A stretch of 11,177 nt of DNA. Source: Methanospirillum hungatei (GTDB taxonomy: Archaea > Halobacteriota > Methanomicrobia > Methanomicrobiales > Methanospirillaceae). The notes beneath the pieces were generated by a model. That model had not been told where the DNA came from. It worked only from the letters and a program-made list of their open reading frames with translations, and did no database searches. The stretch spans positions 1-11,177 of the forward strand of contig NZ_JAIWNS010000177.1 of NCBI RefSeq assembly GCF_020216685.1, in the 5' to 3' direction. The position numbers and the translations under genes were made by a program. Shown here piece by piece: positions 1 through 8,108 of the stretch; position 1 is the first letter of the stretch, and each line of letters begins with the position of its first letter.

Positions 1-389
1 GTCCGGTTTCGAAGCAGCGAGTCGGTCTTCTCACTCGTTGCCACAATGATATCATTCTCGCCAAGGTATGCATCGGTCCGGTCAAGATCACCGGTGGCGA
101 TACCCACCCTGATGACCCCTTTCTTTGAGAACTCATCATACTTTTCAGAGGCAAGTGCCCTGAGTGGTACAATATAAAGACATTTTCCCCCTGCGGCTAT
201 CCGGGACCACATCGCCATCTCGGCAAGGAGGGTCTTCCCACTGGCGGTCGGAATTGATATTAAGAGATTTTTCCCCTCCAGTAATCCCTTCTCCACACAT
301 TCCGCCTGTGGCGGGTACAGTGTCCTGATCCCTTTTGCATGACAGGCTCTGATAAAAGGGTCGGGGAGGGGGAGTGATGCAATCTCCAT
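1..389 (-). CDS. hel308: Hel308-type superfamily 2 DNA helicase, N-terminal part (runs off left edge)
   Basis: This is the first 129 residues of a Ski2-like DNA helicase; the rest lies beyond the window. Seen directly: a Q-motif region LYPPQAE (24-30), Walker A PTASGKT (47-53), motif Ia PLRALA (75-80), an ATGD segment (98-101) and [14 protein letters not shown] (115-128). The wording of these motifs matches archaeal Hel308, which unwinds lagging strands at stalled forks and takes part in recombinational repair (family knowledge). The ATG at 389 is preceded by GGTGA at 394-398 with a 4-base spacer. The gene starts 44 bases after the KH-protein stop on the same strand, so it may be the last gene of the gap-tyrS-rio1-KH transcript. 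DEAH box, motif VI, ratchet and winged-helix domains cannot be checked. It could be another Ski2-family member, but the motif wording favours Hel308. Confidence 0.88.
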   Translation of the reverse strand, partial: MEIASLPLPDPFIRACHAKGIRTLYPPQAECVEKGLLEGKNLLISIPTASGKTLLAEMAMWSRIAAGGKCLYIVPLRALASEKYDEFSKKGVIRVGIATGDLDRTDAYLGENDIIVATSEKTDSLLRNR

Positions 390-433
390 GGATTCACCAG
401 CGGAACGGGAAAGAAGAGGGCATGAATGTCCTG

Positions 434-973
434 TTAGTAGTAGTAACTGATCATATCCTGTTTTAATTCACGGCGTTTCTTCTCAAGGAATGAGAAGACC
501 GATTCATGTGACACTCCTTTGATGAGCATCTCAACCGCTTCCCTGGCTATCTTCACCTGTTCAACGGTGCCGATGATACCAACGGTCTTGCCATATACGG
601 ATATCTCTGTCGCTGTCATATCCTGGATCTGGGCCCGTGACCGGCCGTCACGTCCGATGATTCTCCCCCGTATCCGTTCAATTTTTGAGTCGCTTCCGGC
701 ATATTCAGAGAGTTCGATGATCTCAAGATAGAGGTCAGGATCTTCAAGTAATATTGCTGCCCGTTCAGGAGAAAATCCCCGGGCTATTGCCTTTACGGTC
801 TCAACGGCCTGGATAAACCCGTCTGCATCCTCACCCTCGATACTGACCAGCCCCTCCTCACTGTCAACCTGTATCCGCGTTTTTGTCTTCTCCTCAATCT
901 CCCTCTTCGTCAGCCCTTTCTTTCCAATAAGAACCCCTATTCGTTCCTGGGTTATCCGTGTTTCCTGTTGCAT
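434..973 (-). CDS. Two-KH-domain rRNA-processing protein, archaeal Krr1/Pno1 (Dim2) family
   Basis: A 179-residue protein with two KH RNA-binding domains. The first carries the GxxG loop GKKG at 17-20 within [15 protein letters not shown]; the second carries GRDG at 107-110 within [16 protein letters not shown] charged helix FLEKKRREL (162-170) follows, typical of archaeal Pno1/Dim2 homologues. Family knowledge: Dim2/Pno1 binds the 3' end region of small-subunit rRNA and works with the Nob1 nuclease and RIO1 in late maturation. The start is set at 973 because the ATG has GGAG at 979-982 with a 5-base spacer. A 20-codon upstream extension is possible but would overlap rio1 and lacks family support. 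The gene begins 29 bases after the rio1 stop, so the two are probably cotranscribed. The tail ends in three tyrosines, which I cannot relate to a function. Confidence 0.93.
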   Translation of the reverse strand: MQQETRITQERIGVLIGKKGLTKREIEEKTKTRIQVDSEEGLVSIEGEDADGFIQAVETVKAIARGFSPERAAILLEDPDLYLEIIELSEYAGSDSKIERIRGRIIGRDGRSRAQIQDMTATEISVYGKTVGIIGTVEQVKIAREAVEMLIKGVSHESVFSFLEKKRRELKQDMISYYY

Positions 974-978
974 AAGTA

Positions 979-982
979 CTCC
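979..982 (-). promoter_or_regulatory. Ribosome-binding site of the KH-protein gene
   Basis: GGAG on the minus strand, 5 bases before the ATG at 973. It decides this start over the longer frame that opens at 1033 inside the end of rio1. Confidence 0.7.
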
Positions 983-1002
983 AAAATTACTCTGAAATGT
1001 GA

Positions 1003-1773
1003 TTATTGTAGTGATGAACCGCAGAGCTCCCAAAGCGTGTCTGATACCTCAATGGTAGTGCACCGCTCATGAAAGAACCGGTTCAGTTGTTCCAGATCCC
1101 GTTTTAAAAAACCCGGAGCATGGGGGTGATCCAAGGTTACTGCCTGACCCATATCAATCAGGTATGGATGTCCTTTGCCATAGAGGATGTTATATTCTGA
1201 AAGATCCCCATGAACCAGTTTTGCTTTCTTCCAAAGAATCCTGATATCCTCCAGTATCTCGTCATAAACCGCCTGGGCATCTTCATATTCTGCAAGTCTG
1301 AGCTGAGGATATGCCCCATGCTCATCTCCCAAAAAATCCATGACCAGAACATTCCGGTCAAAAACCAGAGGGTGAGGCACCAGTATTCCGGTCTCTTCTG
1401 CACGTTTCAGGTTTGAAAACTCTTTTCTGGTCCAGGCAAAAATTACATCCCTCCTGCTTTTCCCGATATTAATAAATCTCCGGTCAGCAGTGATGTAATC
1501 CTGCATCTTTTTAAAATTCGCAGTCCGCGTCAGGTATATCTTGACCGCCACAGGAGTTCCGTCCCGGTCGGCAAGATAGACATTCGCCTCTTTCCCGGTG
1601 GATATGGGCCCCCCCATCGCCGTTATCCACCCTTTTGAAAGAAGTTTATAGAGGCCAAGGAGGGTGTACTCATCAAATACATCATCCCTGACCTTCAGCT
1701 GGTCAAGTCCCTTTATTTTGGTCCTGAGTTCATCGACCTTCTTATCAAATTCATCAGTCTGTCGATCTCTCAA
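1003..1773 (-). CDS. rio1: RIO1-type atypical serine kinase/ATPase
   Basis: 256 residues, the usual length of archaeal RIO1. Visible motifs: the RIO1 P-loop STGKEANVY (58-66), ATP-binding lysine K78 in AVKIY, hinge region VLVMDFLG (142-149), catalytic loop HGDLSEYN (188-195, D190) and metal-binding D207 in LIDMGQAV. The P-loop wording and the absence of an N-terminal winged helix point to RIO1 rather than RIO2. RIO1 uses ATP hydrolysis to drive late maturation of the small ribosomal subunit (family knowledge). The start is TTG at 1773: it has GGTGA at 1778-1782 with a 4-base spacer, and the next in-frame Met (53) would remove conserved N-terminal sequence. It lies 15 bases after tyrS and 29 before the Dim2-like KH gene. 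Archaeal rio1 often follows an eIF1A gene; here tyrS takes that place. Confidence 0.96.
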   Translation of the reverse strand: MRDRQTDEFDKKVDELRTKIKGLDQLKVRDDVFDEYTLLGLYKLLSKGWITAMGGPISTGKEANVYLADRDGTPVAVKIYLTRTANFKKMQDYITADRRFINIGKSRRDVIFAWTRKEFSNLKRAEETGILVPHPLVFDRNVLVMDFLGDEHGAYPQLRLAEYEDAQAVYDEILEDIRILWKKAKLVHGDLSEYNILYGKGHPYLIDMGQAVTLDHPHAPGFLKRDLEQLNRFFHERCTTIEVSDTLWELCGSSLQ

Positions 1774-1777
1774 GAAC

Positions 1778-1782
1778 TCACC
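1778..1782 (-). promoter_or_regulatory. Ribosome-binding site supporting the TTG start of rio1
   Basis: GGTGA on the minus strand, 4 bases before TTG at 1773. The same pentamer at the same spacing precedes the hel308 ATG, so it looks like this genome's normal signal and supports the non-ATG start. Confidence 0.7.
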
Positions 1783-1788
1783 CTGAAC

Positions 1789-2730
1789 TTATTTAAGATA
1801 CTCACGGACCGGTGCCAGAATGGTAATCAGACTTTCTGCGACTGCTGTTTTCAGATCGGCCGGATGAATCTCACCATTGGCATAGGCCTGTTCCATCTCT
1901 TCATAGGATCCAAAGGTCCGGTTGCCACCGAACTTCTCTGGTCGTTCAATGGCCACGGTATCAAGTCGTGGGAAGATATGATGCTGCAGGATCTGCAGAA
2001 CCGGGTTGTCTTCAATCTCCGGAGGACAGAACGCCTTTTTCATCTTTCTCCTGATATCCTCCTCCGACTCTGCCACGGATATATAATTGCCCTGGGAAGA
2101 GGACATCTTCTTTCCGTCAAGTCCGTGAAGAATGGGGACATGAATACAGACCGGTGAAGAGTAATTCTTCGATGGCAGGTACTCACGAGCCAGCATATGG
2201 ATCTTCCGCTGATCAATTCCGCCAAGGGCAGCGTCAACACCAAGCATGGCAATATCAGCCATCTGCATGATGGGGTACACCATCTGCGAGACGGTCGGGT
2301 TGTCCATCTGCCGTCCGACCTCATCCATACTCCGCTTGGCACGGTTTAAGGTGATGGCCTGGGAGAGTTCATGGACCAGAATCTGGTATTCAGGGGAGAG
2401 CTGGAAACTGGACCCGAGGACATATTTGATGTCAGTCAGACCCAGCCCTTCAAAACAACGGCGGTTATATTCTGCGAGTTTTTTAACCTCTTCCATCGTT
2501 CCTTTCCGGTTCAGGAAAGCGTGGAGATCGGCAAGGAGAACAGTGACTTCAAAACCTGCATCTCTGAGATCAATCAGTTTATTGATAGTAACCAGGTGCC
2601 CAAGATGGATCTCTCCACTTGGCTCATATCCTGCGTAGACCTTTCTGACCGGACGGTCAAGGAGGGAACGCAGTTCCTCGTCAGTAACGACCTCGACCGT
2701 GTTCCGTATTACACGGGCGTATGTATCCAT
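1789..2730 (-). CDS. tyrS: Tyrosyl-tRNA synthetase, archaeal type
   Basis: A 313-residue class I aminoacyl-tRNA synthetase that charges tRNA-Tyr in the cytoplasm. Seen: HIGH-type motif HLGH (42-45) within GYEPSGEIHLGH, signature KMSSS (208-212), and tyrosine-pocket residues Y32, Y152, Q156 and D159 at the places equivalent to Methanocaldococcus jannaschii TyrRS Y32, Y151, Q155 and D158 (alignment from memory). The GGIDQRKIHMLARE segment (170-183) is strongly conserved in archaeal TyrRS. Length and the compact C-terminus match the archaeal form, without the bacterial S4 domain. The ATG at 2730 gives the expected N-terminus (RNTVEVVTDEEL), but unlike its neighbours it has no clear Shine-Dalgarno: the bases just upstream read CTCCTCAGA. 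It follows gap by 42 bases and precedes rio1 by 15, so cotranscription is likely. Confidence 0.97.
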   Translation of the reverse strand: MDTYARVIRNTVEVVTDEELRSLLDRPVRKVYAGYEPSGEIHLGHLVTINKLIDLRDAGFEVTVLLADLHAFLNRKGTMEEVKKLAEYNRRCFEGLGLTDIKYVLGSSFQLSPEYQILVHELSQAITLNRAKRSMDEVGRQMDNPTVSQMVYPIMQMADIAMLGVDAALGGIDQRKIHMLAREYLPSKNYSSPVCIHVPILHGLDGKKMSSSQGNYISVAESEEDIRRKMKKAFCPPEIEDNPVLQILQHHIFPRLDTVAIERPEKFGGNRTFGSYEEMEQAYANGEIHPADLKTAVAESLITILAPVREYLK

Positions 2731-2772
2731 TCTGAGGAGGTTTGTATTGAATAGAGATAATAGGATGAGTGA

Positions 2773-3792
2773 TTAGAGGGCAGTAAACTGCATCGCCTCG
2801 TTGGTCATCCTGATTGAAGTCTCCGGGTCTGTGACTATGCCCATCATCGCGCGGATTGCATCCACGTTCTCAATTACAACATCAGCCTCCTGGTGGATAG
2901 CCTGGAAGAAGAAGAGTTCCCTTCCGACCATATTCACCGATGCCTCAAATATGCCGTTTTCCCATAAGTCAGAACGTGGCCGGCCCATATCCATGACGTA
3001 CTCTTTTAGTTCTGCCGTGCTCTTGATTGCAGTCTTTGGCTGGACAAGACCAATCCGGTTGTGGCTGCGCATGACGGCGAGCACGTCATCACGACTGACT
3101 TCCTTTTTCAGTTCAATGGTGATGGCGTGCATGTGCATCTGGGTCGTCGGCACGATCATAGCCATGGTGACAATATCGATGTGGGGAAGCACGGTGTTGA
3201 CATCCGGCCCGTGATGGCTGGGAATGGTCGGTGGGTCAAGGACGACCGCATCTATTGGGCCCTTCTTGACGACATGGGGATCTGCTCCTCGTCTGACCAT
3301 GACCGCCCGGACTTTTACAACTCCGAAGGCATCATCCATCGCCTTGATCACCCGACACAGGCCGGTGGTGTTGCAGGATACAACCCTTACAAACTGTCTT
3401 CCGATCGCATCCTTGTAATTTGCGTGGGCATTGAATGAGAAGCCTGCAACCTCGTGATCTTCACCGCCCTGCCAGATGGCCTTCACCCCGGCTTTCTCAT
3501 AGAGTGCCTTATTTGATTCGCCGACCCCGCCCGGTGTTCCGTCTACCACGATGTCAGCCTTCTTCAGCATATCTTCAACTGAACCTGCAACCGGGATTCC
3601 AGCTTTTGCAAATGCATCCTTCTTGCCCATATCAGCGATGTATATCGGGTACCCTCTCTGGACTGCAATCAGAGCCTCTGCTGATGGTTTGGTCTTCGAT
3701 ACCCCGATGATCTCCATATCTTTCTGGGCAGAGACCGCATCCGCAACACGCTTTCCGATGGTTCCATATCCATTAATTGCTACTTTGATCAT
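2773..3792 (-). CDS. gap: Glyceraldehyde-3-phosphate dehydrogenase, archaeal type II, NAD(P)-dependent
   Basis: 339 residues, standard for the archaeal GAPDH family (EC 1.2.1.59), which in methanogens acts mainly in gluconeogenesis (family knowledge). Seen: N-terminal nucleotide-binding fold VAINGYGTIGKRV (4-16), catalytic Cys140 in VVSCNTTGLCR, the QGGEDHEVAG segment (108-117), and histidines H220/H222 in MHMHAITIEL, where the family's catalytic His lies. No truncation or unusual substitution is visible. The ATG at 3792 has GAGGT at 3799-3803 with a 6-base spacer and a good TATA box at 3827-3834, so it appears to be the first gene of the leftward operon. The order gap-tyrS-rio1-KH mixes central carbon metabolism with translation genes; I infer shared constitutive expression rather than a specific link. 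Confidence 0.97.
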   Translation of the reverse strand: MIKVAINGYGTIGKRVADAVSAQKDMEIIGVSKTKPSAEALIAVQRGYPIYIADMGKKDAFAKAGIPVAGSVEDMLKKADIVVDGTPGGVGESNKALYEKAGVKAIWQGGEDHEVAGFSFNAHANYKDAIGRQFVRVVSCNTTGLCRVIKAMDDAFGVVKVRAVMVRRGADPHVVKKGPIDAVVLDPPTIPSHHGPDVNTVLPHIDIVTMAMIVPTTQMHMHAITIELKKEVSRDDVLAVMRSHNRIGLVQPKTAIKSTAELKEYVMDMGRPRSDLWENGIFEASVNMVGRELFFFQAIHQEADVVIENVDAIRAMMGIVTDPETSIRMTNEAMQFTAL

Positions 3793-3826
3793 GTGTGGAC
3801 CTCAGGTGGGTGAGTTTTGTATCTGC

Positions 3827-3834
3827 TTTATAAA
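3827..3834 (-). promoter_or_regulatory. TATA box for gap and probably the leftward operon
   Basis: TTTATAAA (self-complementary) about 35 bases before the gap ATG. A start about 25 bases downstream falls near 3803, giving a leader of about 10-12 bases that begins close to the GAGGT ribosome-binding site. It is the only strong TATA-like element in the 148-base gap between the transporter gene and gap. Confidence 0.6.
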
Positions 3835-3940
3835 CTGATTATAGTATCTCATATCAGATCTTCGCTCTGGTATGCTCACGTTTCGTCATTATTTCTGCCT
3901 GGTTCCTTTGTTCCACCTTCTCATGGTTCGGGTGCATCTT

Positions 3941-4687
3941 TCAGAAAGTCCTGCACCTTTGGCCAGGGTCCTTGTTCAGCATAGATTTGTACCACACAAA
4001 CCAGGGATTGTCAGCAAATCCGATGATATTCTTCATCACGATCTGGCCGATGACGAGCGGCAGGATCGGCATCACGCCAAGGAATGCGATGACAACAAAG
4101 ATCACAGAGTCGAGAGTCAGACTTATCACATCGGTTGCACCTGACCGGAGCCAGACATATGGGTTGATAAGCGTGCTCTGTCGAAACGCCTTTTCGCGTG
4201 CGAGGAAATGTTCCTTGATCCTGGCAAAGATGAACGCGTCGATATGTGAGCACAAAAGGAACGAGATCCAGCTTGCGAGAGTAACCCGTATTCCCACTGA
4301 GAAGATGGACTGCCAGGCCTCCTCGTACGCAAAGTATGGTGCCGGAGGGAACCCGTTGATAATGAAGACAAAAATGACCCAGATAACCTGCGAAGCAAAT
4401 GCAATCAAGATAGCGGCATGGGTCATCTTCTCACCATATACTTCATTGATCATATCGATGACCTGGGCAACGAACGGATAGATAAGAACCCCTGCCGGTG
4501 CAAAGATTACTGCAAATCCGAGATTAACCTCAATGATCCTGGCGGCAACAATCTGGGCCGTTGTAAGATATATAATATAAAAACCGACAAGTGCTGAAAA
4601 CGCATACTGCGGGGTTTTACGGATGATGTACACGGAAAGATACGTAACAAGCGTGAGACTGAAAAACCAGCAGATCCAGGAGATCAT
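3941..4687 (-). CDS. YhhQ/VUT-family (DUF165) queuosine or archaeosine precursor transporter
   Basis: A 248-residue membrane protein with about six predicted hydrophobic spans (roughly 3-22, 30-49, 57-78, 90-111, 130-148 and 189-222). Family signatures are clear: VIDMINEVYGEKMTHAA (76-92) in an early loop and WLRSGATDVISLTLDSVIF (179-197) before the last spans. YhhQ proteins import deazaguanine precursors such as preQ0/preQ1 or queuine in bacteria (established). Archaea use preQ0 to make archaeosine in tRNA, so preQ0 or a related base is the likely cargo here (inference). The ATG at 4687 has AGGA four bases upstream. No other deazaguanine gene lies in the window, so context adds nothing on substrate. 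It diverges from the secreted beta-helix gene and lies upstream of gap on the same strand, separated by gap's own promoter. Confidence 0.9.
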   Translation of the reverse strand: MISWICWFFSLTLVTYLSVYIIRKTPQYAFSALVGFYIIYLTTAQIVAARIIEVNLGFAVIFAPAGVLIYPFVAQVIDMINEVYGEKMTHAAILIAFASQVIWVIFVFIINGFPPAPYFAYEEAWQSIFSVGIRVTLASWISFLLCSHIDAFIFARIKEHFLAREKAFRQSTLINPYVWLRSGATDVISLTLDSVIFVVIAFLGVMPILPLVIGQIVMKNIIGFADNPWFVWYKSMLNKDPGQRCRTF

Positions 4688-4865
4688 ATCTTCCTGCTAC
4701 ACCTATTGGTTCTCGTAATACAATTGGGTATGCCAGACGATGAGCAGGACCGAACCTGTTTATGGTGCCGAAATCCCCTATCTATATTTCAGATCCCCAA
4801 AAAAGGGAGAATCTTCACGTATCACCCTATCGAATTCCCTCAGGTCTTGTTCTATCCCATCGCAA

Positions 4866-4874
4866 TATATATAA
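4866..4874 (+). promoter_or_regulatory. TATA box for the secreted beta-helix protein gene
   Basis: TATATATAA inside a short AT-rich patch of the 276-base divergent gap (4688-4963). A start about 25 bases on (near 4897) gives a leader of about 65 bases before the ATG at 4964. On the opposite strand a weaker AAATATAG near 4785-4793 could serve the transporter, but I would not call it. The rest of the gap shows no ORF with coding character and no clear hairpin. Confidence 0.5.
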
Positions 4875-4963
4875 TAAATCTCTCCCTATTCTTCGATTAC
4901 GGCATGAAACGGTGGACAGCATGAATATCTCGGAAAGACGATTGCACAAAAGAAGAGGGCACC

Positions 4964-7606
4964 ATGCATAGATCTCCTGTGTGTATCCCCCTCCTCTTCC
5001 TCATTCTCCTTGCCACCTTCCCTGTTATGGCAGAGACATGGACCGTCTGCCCGTCTGGGTGCAGATTTTCGTCTATACAGGAAGCGATCACTGCAGCCTC
5101 TGACGGGGACACCATCGTCGTCCAGAGCGGGACCTATGACGAGGCAGTCAGGATAGACCGGTCGATCACCATCGTGGGCATGGATACCGGTGGGGGCCTG
5201 CCGGTCGTCGGTCGGGAGAGTCAGCCGGTCGCAGTCACCATATCCGCACCAGACGTGGTCCTCGCGAACATCTCGGTCGAGAAGGCAGACGAGAGAGCAC
5301 TCGACCTTCTGGCAGATCGGATCAAGGTGGAGAACGCCACCTTCCTGCACCAGCCGGATGACCCCTCCATGCCGGTCATTACCGGATCAGGGCTCTCTTC
5401 CATTGAGATCAGTCGCTGCCGGATACATTCGTCCGGGCGTTTTGGGATCGTGCTCGAAAACTCCAGCGAGATCTCCATCGCGGAGAATGCAGTCACCCTC
5501 GACCCCAATCCAGTCTATTGTGGCATCGGGATCGTATGCTCCTTCGAGAACACGGGGACCGTCTCCTCCGGCGTCCGTGTTCTCGGAAACGTCCTTGAAA
5601 ACGGGGGAATTGAGATCTCCTGCGGAAACAGCGACCCCTCGGTACCCACCCGGCTTTACTCGGTCTCGATTCTGGAGAATACGGTCCTGCACCCTTCTGG
5701 ATACGGCATAATGGTCTTTGGATCCGTGGACGATCTGGATAAGACCACAGGAGATATCTTCCACCTCTTTGACGTGGATGTATCAGGAAATAGTGTCGAA
5801 GGTTCTCATAATCCGGTGGCAGATATCAGGCTGGAAGGATTGAAGGGGGGTTCTATCACCCGCAATACTGTCAGGGACTCGTCAGGAGTCAAAGCCGGTA
5901 TCCTTCTTGATAAGCTCGACTTCGTCTGTATCGCCGATAACACCGTCCGGGACTGCAGTTTCAATCCCGACGAATGGGGGACGGGGTTTGACCTCTATAC
6001 CATCACCAACTCGACCCTTTCCCGGAATACACTCAGCGGTGTTTCTCCCTGCACCTTCGACTATGCCCCTGGTACCAAATTCCTCCCTAACCTCACCTTC
6101 GATCAGACCAACACTGCAGATGGCCGGCCGGTACTATACTTCGAGGGGCAGCAGGGGATCACAATCGATTCGCAGGATCCCGCGATGGTCGTCCTCATGA
6201 GCTGCCGGGACGTGCTTGTCAAAGACTGCAGCATCAGGGATGGCGGGCTCGGCCTTGGAGTGTACAACTCTTCAGGGACGACCATCTCGGGCTGTCTTTT
6301 TGAAGATCAGAACAGAGGCATCATGCTGATCAATTCAACGGACTCGGTCATCTCTGATAACGGGTTCGTTGGTCCTTTCCTCGGGCTCGGAATCGGAAAC
6401 AACAGGAACGCTACGATCATAGCAAACGACTTCTCCGGATATGCGGACACCGGGATAACGGTCCACTGTTCCTCCGCAGATGACGTCCTGATAACCGGGA
6501 ACACGTTCTTTGGGCAGAACCAGGACACAGGTCAGGGGATCGCGGTCGTCGACGCGTATGCAAAAGGCGTCACCATCAGCGGAAACATGATCGAAAACAA
6601 CGCCCGCGGTATTCTGCTCCTGTTCGCGGAAGATGCATACACCCTCTCTAACACGCTCAGGGAGAACAGTATCGGGATGAACATGAACGGTGCGAGAGAC
6701 TGCCTCATGGAGAGCAATACCATCTCAAACAGCCGGGACGATGCATTCGGGTTCCTGCTGTCCAGTGGCTACCGTCCCGGGTTGGGCCCGACCTTCAACA
6801 ACACCTTCTCAAACAACTACATCGAGAGCGCCATCCCCCTCCTCGTCGAGTATCTCGACGATGATGATCCAGAAGCACGATCTGCTGTGGGAATATCAGG
6901 AGAGGACTGCAGAGGATCGGTCATCGGCTCCTGTGCCATGACTGCAAGAAAGGCTGTATCTGGCCCATCATGGGCGAATGATAGGGAGTTGGTCTGGCAG
7001 GTCGATGAGGAGGATCTTATCAATACCTGGAACATAACAAAAACTTCCGGCCAAAACATCCTCGGTGGCCCGTACATCGGAGGAAATTACTGGGCGACAC
7101 CAAACGGGACTGGGTGGTCGCAGATAACAGCTGACCGTGGTGACGGCTTTTGTAGAGCACCGTATGTGTACAATGCAAACAACACAGATCATCTCCCGCT
7201 TCATACCCGAACAAAACCCCCATTCTTTGCCGACTTTACCGTCGACCCCATCTCGGGCACGGCCCCCCTGACAATCCGTTTTAATGATGCATCGGATGGA
7301 GATGCCTTAAAGCGCCTGTACCGGTTTGGGGATGGGGTATTCTCTCCCGATAAAGACCCTGTGCACACCTACCAGAGGCCAGGTATCTATACGGTCAGCC
7401 TGACCATATGGGGTCTTGAAGACAGGAACATCACCTCACAGACGACGGTCAGGGAGGGCTACATCACGGTCATGGATCCCATAAAATCCATGGGTGAGGG
7501 GGTATACACCTTCGGGCAGGGATCCCGTGCATCCGAACGAAATACAACATCTGCCTCCCCTTCCCCTGAAGGGTATCCGTTTCCGGTGAAGGACCGTGCA
7601 TGGTGA
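4964..7606 (+). CDS. Secreted NosD-like parallel beta-helix protein with C-terminal PKD domain
   Basis: 880 residues. An N-terminal signal peptide (hydrophobic core 7-21, likely cleavage after VMA at 23) sends it out of the cell. Residues about 35-680 form a right-handed beta-helix of PbH1 repeats, seen as recurring turns such as ISGNMIENN, LSNTLRENS and MESNTISNS. A GGNYW motif (706-710) followed by PYVYNANNTDHLPL matches the end of NosD/periplasmic copper-binding-like domains. One PKD domain spans about 752-839 (FADFTVDPISGTAPLTIRF, then VHTYQRPGIYTVSLTI). At least 14 N-x-S/T sites suggest heavy N-glycosylation. Such proteins are common in Methanomicrobiales and are thought to be surface or matrix proteins; the ligand is unknown. 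The tail after PKD is short and polar, with no membrane span or sorting motif that I can see. The gene looks more GC-rich than its flanks. Confidence 0.88.
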   Translation: MHRSPVCIPLLFLILLATFPVMAETWTVCPSGCRFSSIQEAITAASDGDTIVVQSGTYDEAVRIDRSITIVGMDTGGGLPVVGRESQPVAVTISAPDVVLANISVEKADERALDLLADRIKVENATFLHQPDDPSMPVITGSGLSSIEISRCRIHSSGRFGIVLENSSEISIAENAVTLDPNPVYCGIGIVCSFENTGTVSSGVRVLGNVLENGGIEISCGNSDPSVPTRLYSVSILENTVLHPSGYGIMVFGSVDDLDKTTGDIFHLFDVDVSGNSVEGSHNPVADIRLEGLKGGSITRNTVRDSSGVKAGILLDKLDFVCIADNTVRDCSFNPDEWGTGFDLYTITNSTLSRNTLSGVSPCTFDYAPGTKFLPNLTFDQTNTADGRPVLYFEGQQGITIDSQDPAMVVLMSCRDVLVKDCSIRDGGLGLGVYNSSGTTISGCLFEDQNRGIMLINSTDSVISDNGFVGPFLGLGIGNNRNATIIANDFSGYADTGITVHCSSADDVLITGNTFFGQNQDTGQGIAVVDAYAKGVTISGNMIENNARGILLLFAEDAYTLSNTLRENSIGMNMNGARDCLMESNTISNSRDDAFGFLLSSGYRPGLGPTFNNTFSNNYIESAIPLLVEYLDDDDPEARSAVGISGEDCRGSVIGSCAMTARKAVSGPSWANDRELVWQVDEEDLINTWNITKTSGQNILGGPYIGGNYWATPNGTGWSQITADRGDGFCRAPYVYNANNTDHLPLHTRTKPPFFADFTVDPISGTAPLTIRFNDASDGDALKRLYRFGDGVFSPDKDPVHTYQRPGIYTVSLTIWGLEDRNITSQTTVREGYITVMDPIKSMGEGVYTFGQGSRASERNTTSASPSPEGYPFPVKDRAW

Positions 7607-7658
7607 CCGGAGGGATGCAGCTCATACATGCGATAAGGACTGGTATGACCGGTCCTGA

Positions 7659-8108
7659 TCATGGTATGGTCATGACCTCAACCGGCATCAGACTCCCCTC
7701 TTCTGCTGTAAGAGAGGAGATAAGAGAGAGGATCTCCTCATGAGGATCAGAGGAGTAATAAAAGAGATGCCCCTCGCAGGAGCAGTCTGATGATCCAAAT
7801 CCCACAATGACGGTCCCGGTCATATGCCGGGCAAGATGGCATTCAATCCTCTCTTCGGTGTGGATACATAAGGCCCGGACTACCTGAAAACAGGGAGAAA
7901 GCAGGAGTGAGTCAATATGCCAGCGTGGTCTTTTATTTTTTTCACAATTCAGTCTGAAATGTCGCAGTACCCGGCAAAACCCTCCTGGTCCTAAAGCAGA
8001 TCCGACATATGCATGCCATCCGCCAGAAAATGTTCTCTCTCCCCGTGTTCCTACCTGAATCCTGCATTCATCATTCTTCAAAATGAGGATGTATGCTCCC
8101 TTATCCAT
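7659..8108 (-). CDS. DUF123 family protein (GIY-YIG/Uri-like nuclease fold)
   Basis: 149 residues from the ATG at 8108. Family features (COG1833, DUF123) are visible: GAYILIL (4-10), WHAYVGSALGPGGFCRVLRHFR (31-52, holding the GIY-YIG-like 'YVGS' and the RxxRH arginine/histidine), KRPRWHIDSLL (59-69), glutamates E85/E86/E89, and GFGSSDCSCEGHLFY (103-117), the usual C-terminal signature. These proteins are annotated as predicted endonucleases; the biological role is not settled. A further 30 residues follow the signature. The start overlaps the end of the upstream MBL gene by 8 bases (ATGGATAA), with no good ribosome-binding site, which suggests translational coupling. A longer frame opening at 8177 would sit wholly inside the MBL gene and lacks family similarity. 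The gene converges on the secreted protein gene with 52 bases between. Confidence 0.87.
   Translation of the reverse strand: MDKGAYILILKNDECRIQVGTRGERTFSGGWHAYVGSALGPGGFCRVLRHFRLNCEKNKRPRWHIDSLLLSPCFQVVRALCIHTEERIECHLARHMTGTVIVGFGSSDCSCEGHLFYYSSDPHEEILSLISSLTAEEGSLMPVEVMTIP

Noticed and set aside
974..1033. A 20-codon N-terminal extension of the KH protein
   Set aside because: It overlaps the end of rio1, has no ribosome-binding site and reads unlike the family; the ATG at 973 has GGAG at good spacing.
3854..3937. A 27-codon charged frame on the minus strand (MHPNHEKVEQRNQAEI...) beginning 4 bases after the transporter stop
   Set aside because: Its position is suggestive of an operon partner, but it has no ribosome-binding site and no recognisable family, and it is too short to judge from one sequence.
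7645..7673. ATGACC/GGTCAT inverted repeat between the convergent ends of the beta-helix and DUF123 genes as a terminator
   Set aside because: The arms are 6 bases with a 17-base loop and there is no T-run on either strand.
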